Source: Cohnella faecalis | GTDB taxonomy: Bacteria > Bacillota > Bacilli > Paenibacillales > Paenibacillaceae | Direction of reading: 5' to 3' | Assembly (NCBI RefSeq): GCF_003570905.1 | Contig: NZ_QXJM01000029.1 | Coordinates: 62,001 to 126,000 of the forward strand | Length of the DNA: 64,000 bases | In this document: in pieces, positions 1 to 9,035 of the stretch | Numbering within the stretch: the first letter of the stretch is position 1 | How the letters are laid out: each line of letters begins with the position of its first letter | The notes under the pieces: model-generated | Told to the model about the DNA's origin: nothing | Database searches by the model: none | Seen by the model: only the letters and a program-made list of their open reading frames with translations | Program-made: the position numbers and the translations under genes

Positions 1-9
1 CGGAAGAAA

Positions 10-32
10 ACTGGAGCGATGCGCTCCTGTTA
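10..32 (-). terminator. Terminator of the isomerase gene
   Basis: A GGAGCG/CGCTCC hairpin with a three-base loop is followed on the minus strand by AGTTTTCTT. It lies directly behind the stop codon of the isomerase gene. The stem is short, so the call is moderate. Confidence 0.45.
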
Positions 33-1076
33 GCCTAATATCCGTCTGTACAGCCGGTCCGTCGCCTGCAGCGATGCTACGTTCCGTGCGCCTATGCCGA
101 ACATAGCCGTACGAAGCTCCAGCTCGATTCGCTCCAGATCAAGCGCAACGTCGCCTCCGGGGACGGCCGCTTGCCGAAGCAACGAACGGCCGAAGCCCGC
201 TGCGTTCGCGCCCAGCGCAAGCGCCTTGGCCGCGTCCACGCCGCTCGCCAATCCCCCGCTTGCGATAATAACGGCTCCAGGCAATACTTCACGCACTTCG
301 CGCACGCATTCCGCCGTCGGATTGCCCCAATCGACGAACGCCTCCGCGGCGGCTCTTACTACCGGGTCGGACTGACGAAGTTTTTCGACCTGGCTCCAGG
401 AAGTTCCGCCGGCTCCCGCTACGTCGATGAAAGCCGCGCCCGCATCCGTCAACCTTCGAGCGGTATCGCTATCGATGCCCCAGCCTACCTCCTTGATTCC
501 GACCGGTACGGACAGGCGGCGGCATACTTCTTCGATCCGACGAAGCAAGCCGCCGAAATCGGTATCTCCTCCCGGTTGAAACGCTTCCTGAAGCGCATTC
601 AGATGGAGCACGAGCGCATCCGCTTCCGCCAATGCAACGGCTCGGCGGCAATCTTCGGGTCCAAGGCCGTAATTAAGCTGAACGGCGCCCAAATTGGCGA
701 TCACCAACGTCGTGGGCGCTTGCTTCCGTACTCGGAACGTGGACGCAAGCTCCTCCCGCTCGATCGCCGCTCGCATCGAGCCGAGCGCGATCCCCCAGCC
801 TCGCGCTTCCGCCGCTTCCGCCAGTCTCCGGTTAATGGCACCGGTTTGCTCGGTCCCTCCGGTCATGCTGCTTATGAGAAGCGGCGTCTTCAGCTTTTTG
901 CCAAGCAGATCGACGCTCAATTCCGTCTCGGAGAGCGACAGCTCCGGCAATGCGGAATGACGAAACCGGTAATGCTCGAATCCGGTCGTCACCCCTTGCC
1001 CCGACACTTGCTCATCCAGACATATTCGAATATGATCCGACTTCCTCGTTGCCGTCGATTTCTCTTTTTCGTTCAT
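30..1076 (-). CDS. fni: Type 2 isopentenyl-diphosphate delta-isomerase (FMN-dependent)
   Basis: Interconverts isopentenyl diphosphate and dimethylallyl diphosphate using FMN and NADPH, feeding isoprenoid synthesis in the cytoplasm. The translation has the family hallmarks: an early RKSDHIRICL segment, LLISSMTGGT, ALGSMR, VIANLGAVQL, the VPVGIKEVGWG strand with its Lys, and the phosphate-binding IIASGGLASGVDAAKALALGA near the C terminus. I start it at ATG 1076 (MNEKEKS), giving 348 residues, the usual family size. The open frame extends 35 codons further upstream, but that part is basic, shows no conservation I recognise, and has no start codon behind a ribosome site. The best AGGAGG upstream instead serves a short overlapping leader frame (1073-1114). 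Divergent from the YheC/YheD cluster. Confidence 0.93.
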   Translation of the reverse strand: MNEKEKSTATRKSDHIRICLDEQVSGQGVTTGFEHYRFRHSALPELSLSETELSVDLLGKKLKTPLLISSMTGGTEQTGAINRRLAEAAEARGWGIALGSMRAAIEREELASTFRVRKQAPTTLVIANLGAVQLNYGLGPEDCRRAVALAEADALVLHLNALQEAFQPGGDTDFGGLLRRIEEVCRRLSVPVGIKEVGWGIDSDTARRLTDAGAAFIDVAGAGGTSWSQVEKLRQSDPVVRAAAEAFVDWGNPTAECVREVREVLPGAVIIASGGLASGVDAAKALALGANAAGFGRSLLRQAAVPGGDVALDLERIELELRTAMFGIGARNVASLQATDRLYRRILG

Positions 1077-1114
1077 TCCGTGCCGCCGAACGCGATCCTG
1101 TCGCCATTTTTCAA
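1073..1114 (-). CDS. Possible 13-residue leader peptide coupled to the isomerase gene
   Basis: A strong AGGAGG (minus strand, 1122-1127) precedes a TTG at 1114 by seven bases. The frame encodes MKNGDRIAFGGTE and its TGA stop overlaps the isomerase ATG as ATGA. The isomerase start has no good ribosome site of its own, so coupling through this leader is a reasonable reading. It could also be a chance frame; peptide production is not shown. Confidence 0.3.
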   Translation of the reverse strand: MKNGDRIAFGGTE

Positions 1115-1292
1115 CGCCGTTCCTCCTATTCGATAGGCCACGCCTTGCATTTTCATTCGTTCGATAACGCCTGACCACCAATCACCGATAGATAGATGTC
1201 CTCATATGATGGAGTATTCTCGCGAGCCCACGAGAGGAATTGTGGGAGTGCCTTCATCATGAAGAACGAATCGGTGGGAGGAGCAAGCTAGC

Positions 1293-2662
1293 ATGTCCAC
1301 CCCGAAAGTCAACGTCCAAATCGTCAGCTCCGACATCTTGTCCGACGACGTCCTCATGCTGGGAGAAAGCGTAATGAAGCAGCTTAAAATCCCTGCCCAT
1401 CAGCCGATTTCGCTGAAATTCGGCGCGTTCCGTCACTCCGTCACTCTCGTCCCGGTTCCCCGCTTCGAAGGCATGCGCATGAGCCAGACGCTTTCTCACC
1501 GAATGGGAATCCATTCCGGTACGCCGCTAAGGCTGCAATACCGGACATCCGGCCGCACTCTTGCGCTTGGACCGCTTATCGGCGTCCTTGTCAGCCGCAG
1601 CTTCCCCCATATCCCGGATAAACCGTTCGGGGACATTACGCTCTTTTGCCGGGAATTGACAACAGCGTGCCGCGCCCAAGGAGCATACGTCTATTTTTTC
1701 ACTCCGGGGGTATCGGGTCAAGTTCGAATTCGGTGGAGGGCTGGGTGCATAACGCAACCGGATGGCATCGGATGTCTCTGCCCGCACCCGATGTCGTCAA
1801 CAATCGGCTGACGACCCGCAAGCTGGAGAACAGCGCCGTCGTGCAGAGCTTCATGAAGGATATCCGAAATCGGTATGGCTCCCATGTATTCAACGAGAAA
1901 TTCCTGGACAAATCCGAAGTGTTCGAAGCTCTCAAAAAAGACAGCGCCGTCCAGAAGTATTTGCCCGAGTCGTACTCGCTGCGCAGCTACGCGATGTTCA
2001 AGAGTATGTGCACCCGCTATTCGGCGGTATTCTTGAAGCCCGTCCGGGGCAGCCTCGGCAAAGGAATTATCCGCCTGACCCGCGTCGGTTCGGAGAGCTG
2101 GCAGGCTTCCTATGCAACCGTCAACGGCACGCGAAGGCAGTCGTTCAACGATCCCGCCAAGCTGTTCTCCTCCATTTCCGGCAAAATGAAAACGGTCCGT
2201 TATTTAATCCAGCAAGGACTGACATTGATCGAAGCCGGAGGGCGTCCCGTCGATTTCCGGGCGTTAACGCAAAAAAACGCAAGCGGAGCGTGGCAAATAA
2301 CGTCCATTGTCGGAAGAACGGCGGGTTCGCACCATTTCGTCTCCAATCTGGCTAGAGGCGGTACCCTCTCGACCGTCAAAGAAGCCGTTGCCAAATCGAA
2401 TTTGCCAGGGACGCACAGAGCCGTCGCGTCGTCCCGGCTTCAACGCGCCGCACTCGATATCGCCAAAGGAATCGACGAGAAAATTCCGGCGCACTTCGGC
2501 GAGCTGGGGATCGACCTCGCGATCGACACATCCGGCCGGGTTTGGCTGCTCGAAGTGAACTCCAAGCCTTCCAAGAATGACAATACGCCATTAAAAGAAG
2601 GGAAAATCCGTCCTTCGGTGCGGATGATGATTCAATATGCCCGTCATTTATCCGGATTCTGA
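1293..2662 (+). pseudogene. YheC/YheD-family spore-coat ATP-grasp protein, frameshifted
   Basis: Endospore coat-associated ATP-grasp family (YheC/YheD); substrate unknown. The first frame (1293 to about 1710) gives an N-terminal extension of about 90 residues and then LGPLIGVLVS and VYFFTPG. The second frame resumes at SSNSVEGWVHNATGW and runs through FLKPVRGSLGKGI, RALTQKNASG, ELGIDLAIDTSGRVWLLEVN and SKPSK to the stop at 2662. One base is missing relative to an uninterrupted gene, most simply from the G5 run at 1706-1710; restored, the product would be about 456 residues, like the 458-residue paralogue at 3794. Either half alone lacks a complete ATP-grasp fold. A run of five G makes sequencing error a real alternative to pseudogenisation. 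First gene of the cluster, with GGGAGGAGC before ATG 1293. Confidence 0.82.
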
Positions 2663-3813
2663 CGCCTTCATCCGCGAGACTGACAAAGCGCCAGCGCTCG
2701 GCATACTCGTATGCGAAAAAAAATGCGCTGCCTCCGTTCGCGGAAAGCCGCTTCATCCGCAAGCTCGGCGAGCACGGAAGCCGGCAAGGCCTGTCGGTGT
2801 TCGCATTTGCCCCTTGGACCTGGAATCCGGCTGACGGAACCGTTCAAGGCTGGCGCTTTGAGCCGAGCTTGCTCAAGTGGCAGCGCGAAGCCCATCCGCT
2901 GCCAGCGCTAGTGTATGATCGCTCCTGGCCGGCGAACGAATCGGAGAAGCGCAAATATCGGCAAGCGCTGCGGAAGCTTAACTCTGCGCGACGGCTTGCT
3001 CATCTGAACGGACCCTTGCCCGGCAAAGCCGCGGTTCAGCTCGCGCTTGCAGGCGACGAACGGCTTTCTCCCTATCTTCCGCCTACGAGGCTCTATGAAG
3101 GAACCGATTCTTTTCTTCGCTGGCTGACAAGAAACCGGGGAGCTGCGTTCCTGAAGCCCGCTGCCGGAAGTCAGGGGCGCAGAGTCGTCGCCGTCCGCCG
3201 GAAAGCGGACGGAAGCGTCTCTCTACGCGGACGGCTTGCCGACAATCGAGCCTTCTCGTGCGATTGCGCCGACTTCCATGAAGCGGCAGCCCGCATCGGC
3301 AGATGGATCGGCGGCAGGGAATACGTCATGCAGCCGCTTCTTGACCTGCGCAACGCCAAGGACGAACCGTTCGACATTCGCGCTCTCGTGCAAAAGAACG
3401 GCAAGGGCCGTTGGGCGCTTACCGGCACGGCGATCCGCCGCGGCCAAGCCGAGACGGTTACCGCGAATTTGCACGGAGGGGGGACGGCTGAACCCGCGCA
3501 AGCCGCGCTTGCTTCGATGTTCGGCGGCGAGAAAGCCGTCATGCTGTTAGAAGAGATCCGGGAATGCTGCCTCCATGTCGTATGTACCCTTGAGCAATGT
3601 TACGGACGTTTCGCCGAGCTAGGCCTTGACTTCGGCGTCGATCGATCCGGCCGGCTCTGGTTTCTGGAAGCCAATTCGAAGCCTGGCCGCGCCGCCATGG
3701 AATGCTTCGGAGAGGCGGTCGCCCGGACGGCTGCCGGACGGCCGGTCAGCTACGCCCGTCATATCCTGTTTCGTTCACCTGGGAGGGTAATTCATGAGTT
3801 TGACCATCTGTAA
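2637..3813 (+). pseudogene. YheC-type spore-coat ATP-grasp protein, frameshifted near the N terminus
   Basis: The frame from ATG 2637 reads through ALGILVCEKK. After an A8 run at 2716-2723 the protein continues in the next frame as NALPPFAESRFIRKLGEHG, then FAFAPWTWNPADGTVQGW and the rest of a YheC-type ATP-grasp protein (AFLKPAAGSQGRR, FDIRALVQKNGKG, ELGLDFGVDRSG, FLEANSKPGR). Removing one A from the run restores a continuous protein of about 391 residues. It overlaps the first gene by 26 bases and the third by 20, so the operon structure is intact. The indel may be real, a slippage site read through by polymerase or ribosome, or a base-calling error. Confidence 0.8.
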
Positions 3814-5170
3814 CGTCCACTTCACCCAGCAGCCCGAGAGAATCGTCTGGCTATCCAGCCCTCTCGCGAAGCAGCTCAAGCTGAACGGACGAAAATCGGT
3901 TAACGTCAAGCTCGGACGGGACACCGTTCCCGCCACGGTAAGGACGATTAATCGAGCGGGAAACCATGTCTATATGTCGGCCGGGCTTCGCCGTTCCGTG
4001 CGGATCCCGATGTCAGGCAACGTCCACTTGTCCAGCGCGGACACCGATGAAATCAAGCTCGGCCCTTTGATCGGCATTCTGACCGACAGCGCGACGAAAT
4101 CGCCGACTTCGCCTTTCGGCACTCGAACCGGCTTCGTCAAGCAACTGCTTTACATGGGCCGCAAAAAAGCTTATTTCTTCGCCTTCACGCCCCGGGATAT
4201 CAATTGGCAGCAAGAGACGGTTCACGGCTGGTTTCTGGATTCGGGAGGCACTTGGTTCCGTCGCGTCGTTCCGTTGCCCGACGTCGTGTATAACAGGCTT
4301 CCGAGCCGCCGCGCGGAAACAGGCACGACCATTTCCGCTCTCAGGGAGCGGTTCATACGGAAGCAAATTCCTTATTTCAACTGGAGCTTCTTCAACAAGT
4401 CGGACGTCTACAAGCTGCTGGACAACGATCCCGAGGCTCTGAACCATCTGCCGGAATCGGTCAACAACCCGACTCCCGAACGCATTCGCGAGATGCTGGA
4501 GAAGCATCACTTCCTCTATTACAAACCGACAGCCGGAAGCCTCGGCATCGGCATCTACCGTCTCACGTATCATCCCCGCCGCGGTTACTTCGTTCGCTAT
4601 CGGCGGGGCAGCGGCAACGTGCTTCTGCGATTCACCCAGTTTTCCAGCCTTATGAAAATGCTGCGCTCCCGCCATGGCAGCGGACTGAGCAGCTACGTCG
4701 TTCAGCAGGGCATCCGGCTTATCGAAATCGATAATTGCCCGATCGATTTTCGCTTCCACATGCACAAGAACGGCAGCAACGAATGGGTCGTCGCCGGAAT
4801 TGGCGCCAAAAAAGCGGGAAGAGGCAGCGTAACGACCCACGTTAAAAACGGCGGCTCTCTCATGACTCCCGAGCAGGCGCTAAACCGTACATTCGGCTCC
4901 AAGGCGGATGAAGTGCTTCGGGAAGCGAAACGAGTCGCCGTCAAGCTGTCGGAAGCGATCGAACGCAACCATAAGCATACGCTGGGCGAGCTCGGACTCG
5001 ACATCGGCATCGACCGCGACGGAGAAGTATGGATGTTCGAGGCGAACGCGAAGCCGGGCCGCTCGATCTTCAAGCATCCCGCCCTCAAGGAACAAGGAAA
5101 AGCCTCTCTCGAATATATTCTGGATCACTGCCTCTACTTGAGCAAATTCCGGAAGAAGGAGGAGTCGTAA
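3794..5170 (+). CDS. YheD-type endospore coat-associated ATP-grasp protein
   Basis: Full-length member (458 residues) of the YheC/YheD family; B. subtilis YheD is of similar size. An N-terminal segment of about 90 residues precedes KLGPLIGILTD. The ATP-grasp part shows YYKPTAGSLGIGIYRL, YVVQQGIRLIE, ELGLDIGIDRDGEVWMFEAN and AKPGR, the usual nucleotide- and metal-binding elements. The family localises to the spore in B. subtilis; its chemical substrate is not known. GGGAGG stands eight bases before ATG 3794, which overlaps the previous gene. The stop TAA shares a base with the next ATG (TAATG), implying translational coupling. This intact copy is the reference for judging the two broken ones upstream. 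Confidence 0.9.
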   Translation: MSLTICNVHFTQQPERIVWLSSPLAKQLKLNGRKSVNVKLGRDTVPATVRTINRAGNHVYMSAGLRRSVRIPMSGNVHLSSADTDEIKLGPLIGILTDSATKSPTSPFGTRTGFVKQLLYMGRKKAYFFAFTPRDINWQQETVHGWFLDSGGTWFRRVVPLPDVVYNRLPSRRAETGTTISALRERFIRKQIPYFNWSFFNKSDVYKLLDNDPEALNHLPESVNNPTPERIREMLEKHHFLYYKPTAGSLGIGIYRLTYHPRRGYFVRYRRGSGNVLLRFTQFSSLMKMLRSRHGSGLSSYVVQQGIRLIEIDNCPIDFRFHMHKNGSNEWVVAGIGAKKAGRGSVTTHVKNGGSLMTPEQALNRTFGSKADEVLREAKRVAVKLSEAIERNHKHTLGELGLDIGIDRDGEVWMFEANAKPGRSIFKHPALKEQGKASLEYILDHCLYLSKFRKKEES

Positions 5171-6342
5171 TGCTGCCCAGACCGCTTCCGGCCGATGCGG
5201 CTTCTTCTTCCGACCGTTTCGAAGACAAACCGGTATTCGCGATTTTGACGATCGACGACGACATCCAGCTATTCCGGGGCAACCGGCAAAATTTCGCCGA
5301 TCTACTCAAAACGGGCGAAAAGATGGGCTTCACCGCTTACGTCGTTACCGTCGGCAATCTAAAGCTGAAATCGGCCCGCGTGCTCGGTTACACGTACCGG
5401 GAGGAGGATGACGCTTGGGTGAAGGCTTGGTTTCCTTCCCCTGGCGTCATTTACAATCGCATTCCGCAAAGGGAAGACGAAATGCTGCCCCACGTCAAGA
5501 GGAAGCTTGTCGCTATCGCCCGCACCCCCGGCATTCGTCTGTTCAATCGCCGTTTTTTCAACAAATGGTCGTTGTTCAAGTGGCTGAATGAAAACCGGCT
5601 GAGCCGCCGTTATATTCCGGAAACGAAGCGGCTTACGGCTCCCGTCGTGCTGGCCAGCTTGCTGAAACGCCATCGGCTGCTTTATTTGAAGCCGGTGAGA
5701 GGAAAAGCGGGCGTCGGCATTATGTCGGTGAAGGTGCAGCCCGAGAAGTCTCTTCCTTACCGTCTTCAAATTCAGGAGGAAAAAGGAAGCCGCACTTTTC
5801 GATGCGCCACGCTCGGACGGCTATGGGGCAAAATGCGAAGCGAATCGGCCTCTTCGGGAGAGCCATATATCGCTCAGCAAGGCATCCAGCTTGCTGCCGT
5901 TGGCGAACGGCCTTTCGATCTTCGCGCTCTCGTGCAAAAAAACGCCGAAGGCCAATGGGAATTGACCGGAATCGGAGCCAGGGTCGCGGGGATTTCCAGC
6001 ATTACCACTCACGTTCCGCGGGGAGGGTATATCGACGATCCGGAAAAACTGCTTGTATCGGTTTTCGGTCGCGAAAAAGCCGGCAAGGTGCTCGGGAAAG
6101 TGCGGGGAACGGCTGTCCTTCTCGCCCGGCAGATCGAGCGTTCTTCTCGTCTGCGGCTCGGGGAGATGTCGATGGATCTCGGAATCGATTCCGACGGGAA
6201 CGTCTGGTTTTTCGAAGCCAATTCCAAACCTATGAAGTTCGACGAGCCGCATATTCGAGGAAAATCGTTGGAGCGAATTTTTCAATACAGCCTCTATTTG
6301 CACCGTTTGAATCAGAAGAGAAAGGGAGGAGGCCAACCATGA
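5170..6342 (+). CDS. YheC-type endospore coat-associated ATP-grasp protein
   Basis: Predicted 390 residues, lacking the N-terminal extension of the YheD type and therefore closer to YheC. It opens with a variable 20 residues and then VFAILTIDDD. ATP-grasp elements are LYLKPVRGKAGVGIM, YIAQQGIQLA, FDLRALVQKNAEG, EMSMDLGIDSDGNVWFFEAN and SKPMK. AAGGAGGAG lies just before ATG 5170, inside the end of the preceding gene. The stop overlaps the ATG of a small ORF (ATGA at 6339). Substrate unknown; a role in the spore coat or cortex is inferred from the family. Confidence 0.9.
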   Translation: MLPRPLPADAASSSDRFEDKPVFAILTIDDDIQLFRGNRQNFADLLKTGEKMGFTAYVVTVGNLKLKSARVLGYTYREEDDAWVKAWFPSPGVIYNRIPQREDEMLPHVKRKLVAIARTPGIRLFNRRFFNKWSLFKWLNENRLSRRYIPETKRLTAPVVLASLLKRHRLLYLKPVRGKAGVGIMSVKVQPEKSLPYRLQIQEEKGSRTFRCATLGRLWGKMRSESASSGEPYIAQQGIQLAAVGERPFDLRALVQKNAEGQWELTGIGARVAGISSITTHVPRGGYIDDPEKLLVSVFGREKAGKVLGKVRGTAVLLARQIERSSRLRLGEMSMDLGIDSDGNVWFFEANSKPMKFDEPHIRGKSLERIFQYSLYLHRLNQKRKGGGQP

Positions 6343-6455
6343 ATGCAGCGGCCTCGTTCCGGCAGATCAATCTGGGCGAACAACGGCACATCGGACGGAC
6401 GATCGCAATAATGAAAGCCGCGGCGCGAACCTTGGCTCGACGCAAAGGGAGGTGA
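6339..6455 (+). CDS. Small basic 38-residue ORF inside the YheC/YheD cluster
   Basis: It begins at ATG 6339, overlapping the preceding stop as ATGA, with GGGAGGAGG just upstream, and ends at 6455, eight bases before the next gene. The product is rich in Ala and Arg (it contains MKAAARTLARRKGR) and has no signal peptide or membrane segment. Its stop codon sits in the ribosome site of the next gene, so it could simply couple translation between the flanking genes. I do not recognise the protein. Perfect packing argues that it is translated; nothing shows a function. Confidence 0.5.
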   Translation: MNAAASFRQINLGEQRHIGRTIAIMKAAARTLARRKGR

Positions 6456-6462
6456 GGCGGCT

Positions 6463-7695
6463 ATGGCGCTTCCGTCCACTCCCGTACTCGGGATTCTGAC
6501 CTTGTACTTGACCGACGAAGGGCGATTGGAAGAGCGCTCCGTCTACGAAAAAATGATCGCAGCCGGCAAAAGGCTCGGCATGACCGTCTTCGTCTTCACT
6601 CCCCGGGACGTGGACGACCGCAACGGCCGCATCAGCGCCCTCGTCTATCGGACCGATACGAAGAAGTGGAGCCGCAAGTGGATGAAATTCCCTCATGTCA
6701 TCTACGACCGGTGCCGGATTCAAAAGTCGGTGCGATTCCAGGAGCTGCTGGCCTTCCGCAAAAAATATTCGCATCTCACGTTCCTCAACCGCCCGCTCCG
6801 CAACAAATGGACGGTGTATCGGACTCTCGGCAACGTCTCCTCCTTCCGCTCTCACCTGCCGTCGACCCGACTATTCCAGTCTTCCGACGACGTCGCCGAT
6901 ATGCTGAAGCGGTTTTCGACTGTTTATTTCAAGCCGATCAACGGAACCGGAGGCCGCGGCATCCTGCGCATCGACAAGGAGCGGAGAGGAACGCTTCTTC
7001 TTCAAGGACGGAATCACTCTCGCTCTATTGTTCAAGCCAAACGGATTCAGCCGGGCATGCTGTCGGCCGCGCTCCGTTCATGGGATAAACGGGGAGACCG
7101 TTACATCGTCCAGCAAGGCCTCAACATCAAGCTGCCGAACGGACGCGTGCACGACTACCGGATGCTCGTGCAGAAGAACGGACGCGGCGAATGGGAAGTA
7201 ACCGGCTGCGCCGGCCGTATAGGTCCTTCGCAGAGCATTACATCCAATCTGCACGGCGGCGGGCAAGCCGCTTCCATGAACTCGCTGCTTCGGCATTGGG
7301 TAGGCAGCGAAGCCAAAATCTCGCAAATCCGCGAGACGGCCGAGTCGTTCAGCATTAGCGTCGCAAGGCATCTGGAGTCCACCTATTCGGACTTATGCGA
7401 GCTGGCGCTCGATCTCGCGATCGATCGCAACGGACGCGTGTGGCTGCTTGAGGTCAATCCGAAGCCGTCCAGAGAAGTGTTCCTCAAAGCCGGAGAAACC
7501 GACGTCTACCGGAAAGCGATTGTCCGGCCGATCGAATACGCGCTATGGGTGTACCAGCAAAAGCGCGGCTCCAAAAGCTCTCATCGCTCCCCTTCGGTAG
7601 CGTCCATTCGTTCCGTCGGCGGAGGCGGCTCTTACGCAGCCGGCTTCACCGGCCAGAATGGGGATTCTGCCATGGCCGAGGGCTATCCGACCTAA
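6463..7695 (+). CDS. YheC-type endospore coat-associated ATP-grasp protein, last of five
   Basis: A 410-residue product with VLGILTLYLTDEG at the start, VYFKPINGTGGRGILRI, YIVQQGLNIKL, DYRMLVQKNGRGEWEV, ELALDLAIDRNGRVWLLEVN and PKPSR. The last 40 residues (Ser/Gly-rich, with KSSHRSP and SVGGGGSYAAGF) are a tail absent from the other copies. GGAGG stands 9-13 bases before ATG 6463. It closes the cluster, followed by a strong hairpin at 7805. As for its neighbours, membership of the spore-coat YheC/YheD family is clear while the reaction is not known. Confidence 0.9.
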   Translation: MALPSTPVLGILTLYLTDEGRLEERSVYEKMIAAGKRLGMTVFVFTPRDVDDRNGRISALVYRTDTKKWSRKWMKFPHVIYDRCRIQKSVRFQELLAFRKKYSHLTFLNRPLRNKWTVYRTLGNVSSFRSHLPSTRLFQSSDDVADMLKRFSTVYFKPINGTGGRGILRIDKERRGTLLLQGRNHSRSIVQAKRIQPGMLSAALRSWDKRGDRYIVQQGLNIKLPNGRVHDYRMLVQKNGRGEWEVTGCAGRIGPSQSITSNLHGGGQAASMNSLLRHWVGSEAKISQIRETAESFSISVARHLESTYSDLCELALDLAIDRNGRVWLLEVNPKPSREVFLKAGETDVYRKAIVRPIEYALWVYQQKRGSKSSHRSPSVASIRSVGGGGSYAAGFTGQNGDSAMAEGYPT

Positions 7696-7804
7696 GCTTC
7701 TAAGGAAGCACTCGATTTCGCCCAATTGAAGCGGCTGGTCTGTTCGAGGTCTGCAAACTGCGAGAATAGACCGATTCCCGCGCTACCCCGTCAAAAACCA
7801 ACCA

Positions 7805-7860
7805 TAAGAGACATCCTCGGAAAATCCGAATGATTTTCGAGGATGCCTCTTACTTTTTAC
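7805..7860 (+). terminator. Terminator of the YheC/YheD cluster
   Basis: A long hairpin, about 20 base pairs with one mismatch (TAAGAG and CATCCTCG arms, ACTTTTT after the 3' arm), lies between the convergent YheC-type and HAD genes. The T-run serves the plus strand; the stem could also stop minus-strand transcripts. Confidence 0.85.
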
Positions 7861-7866
7861 ATACTC

Positions 7867-8550
7867 CTATGGAAGCAGAGTGATCAACTCTCTAAAGCTT
7901 CGAATAACCGCATCCGCCCCGTCGAGCTCGCCTTCGCGCCGGAAGCCTGCGTAATCGCAGCCGACTACGAACAACCCGTTCTTTTTGCCTGCCTCCACAT
8001 CCGACGACCGATCCCCCACCATCCACGCCGACTTCACTCCGAACGTGTCCAGCAGCTTTCTCACCAGATCGACCTTCGACAACGTAGCGAACTCGCCCGC
8101 GCTGTAAGTTCCTTCGAACAATCCGGCGATCTCTTTGGCGACGGGAACACCTTTCACGTACTCCTCAAGCCCGTTGCTCGCTATGAACAATCGAATGCCT
8201 CGGTTTCGCAGCTCCTCCAGCGTCTCCCGGACGTGCGGATACAACGAGCCCCGGCCTGCCTCCAGCTCTTCAAGCTCATATTGAAGCATAAGAACGTTGG
8301 CTCGTTCGTGCGCCTCCTCGGAGCCATCCGGAATAATCTTCTTCCAAATGTCGCTCAGCAGCATTCCAAGCGAGCCGAGCAACGAAGCAATCGGCGGCGT
8401 CTCTTGCGTGTACAAGCCTTCCTCGCGCAACGTATCGAATACGCGGGCATGAACCGTCTCCAGCAGCGTTTCGGTTTGAAACAAGGTGCCGTCTAAGTCG
8501 AAGATGACGGCTTCGGGGGTAAGGGCAATAATTGACTTCACTTTCCACAC
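7867..8550 (-). CDS. HAD-superfamily phosphatase (phosphoglycolate phosphatase-like)
   Basis: A 227-residue cytoplasmic hydrolase with all HAD motifs: VIFDLDGTLF (nucleophile Asp and acid/base Asp, motif I), IASNG (motif II), a Lys in the KVDLVRKLL region (motif III) and MVGDRSSDVEAGK (motif IV). The helical cap between motifs I and II fits the Gph/PpaX-type subfamily. Substrate cannot be assigned. It stands alone, convergent with the YheC/YheD cluster. Upstream on the minus strand, TTGACG near 8607-8612 followed about 18 bases later by TATGCG could serve as promoter. Confidence 0.88.
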   Translation of the reverse strand: MWKVKSIIALTPEAVIFDLDGTLFQTETLLETVHARVFDTLREEGLYTQETPPIASLLGSLGMLLSDIWKKIIPDGSEEAHERANVLMLQYELEELEAGRGSLYPHVRETLEELRNRGIRLFIASNGLEEYVKGVPVAKEIAGLFEGTYSAGEFATLSKVDLVRKLLDTFGVKSAWMVGDRSSDVEAGKKNGLFVVGCDYAGFRREGELDGADAVIRSFRELITLLP

Positions 8551-8649
8551 CAGCTTTTGTTTGTATTTGATAAAGGCTTATTCGCATAAGATTTAGCGAA
8601 TTTATTCGTCAACTTTACTTTCAATATAATATATCGTCACGAAAGCATC

Positions 8650-8838
8650 CTAATTAAAACCAAACATTCGCTTTTTAACTAAGTACTCCTTATCAAAAAT
8701 CCCAACTATTTCATTCACACAAATCGTTGGCAACGGCACTCTAGTTTCCTGTTCCAAAATTAAATCTATCCCCACAAAAAATCTTGTAATAAAAAATTCT
8801 ACTGATGAAAACAAAGGTTCATGATTCAATACTACCAT
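8650..8838 (-). CDS. Small hypothetical protein, 62 residues
   Basis: Starts at ATG 8838 with GGAGGG seven bases upstream, a convincing ribosome site. The product is hydrophobic and acidic (FFITRFFVGIDLILEQE, VNEIVGIFDKEYLVKK) without a clear signal peptide. I do not recognise a family. Its AT-rich composition differs from the HAD gene next to it and resembles the accessory DNA that follows, so it probably belongs with the island. Confidence 0.55.
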   Translation of the reverse strand: MVVLNHEPLFSSVEFFITRFFVGIDLILEQETRVPLPTICVNEIVGIFDKEYLVKKRMFGFN

Positions 8839-8971
8839 TTCTATCCCTCCAGCATTTCGTATATTTTAATTCTACACCACTATTCAGGAACAGCCACCCG
8901 TAGCAGTGTTACTTGTAACCCTCTTGTTAAAAAACGAAGAGACTATAGGTTTCTGTTCCCCATCTTCCCAA

Positions 8972-9022
8972 CAAATAAAGTCGTCCCTCAGCGGAAGCTT
9001 CTCAGCTGTAGGACGACTCTTT
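8972..9022 (-). terminator. Terminator behind the rep/flotillin fusion
   Basis: AGTCGTCC (8979-8986) pairs with GGACGACT (9011-9018), with an inner stem, and is followed on the minus strand by TTTATTT. It occupies the same place relative to the CDS end as the flotillin terminator at 24693, although the stem sequences differ. Confidence 0.65.
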
Positions 9023-9035
9023 TCATTAATTCTAT

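Noticed and set aside
171..1136. A 321-codon plus-strand frame opposite the isomerase
   Set aside because: Shadow of fni; composition is Arg-rich and featureless.
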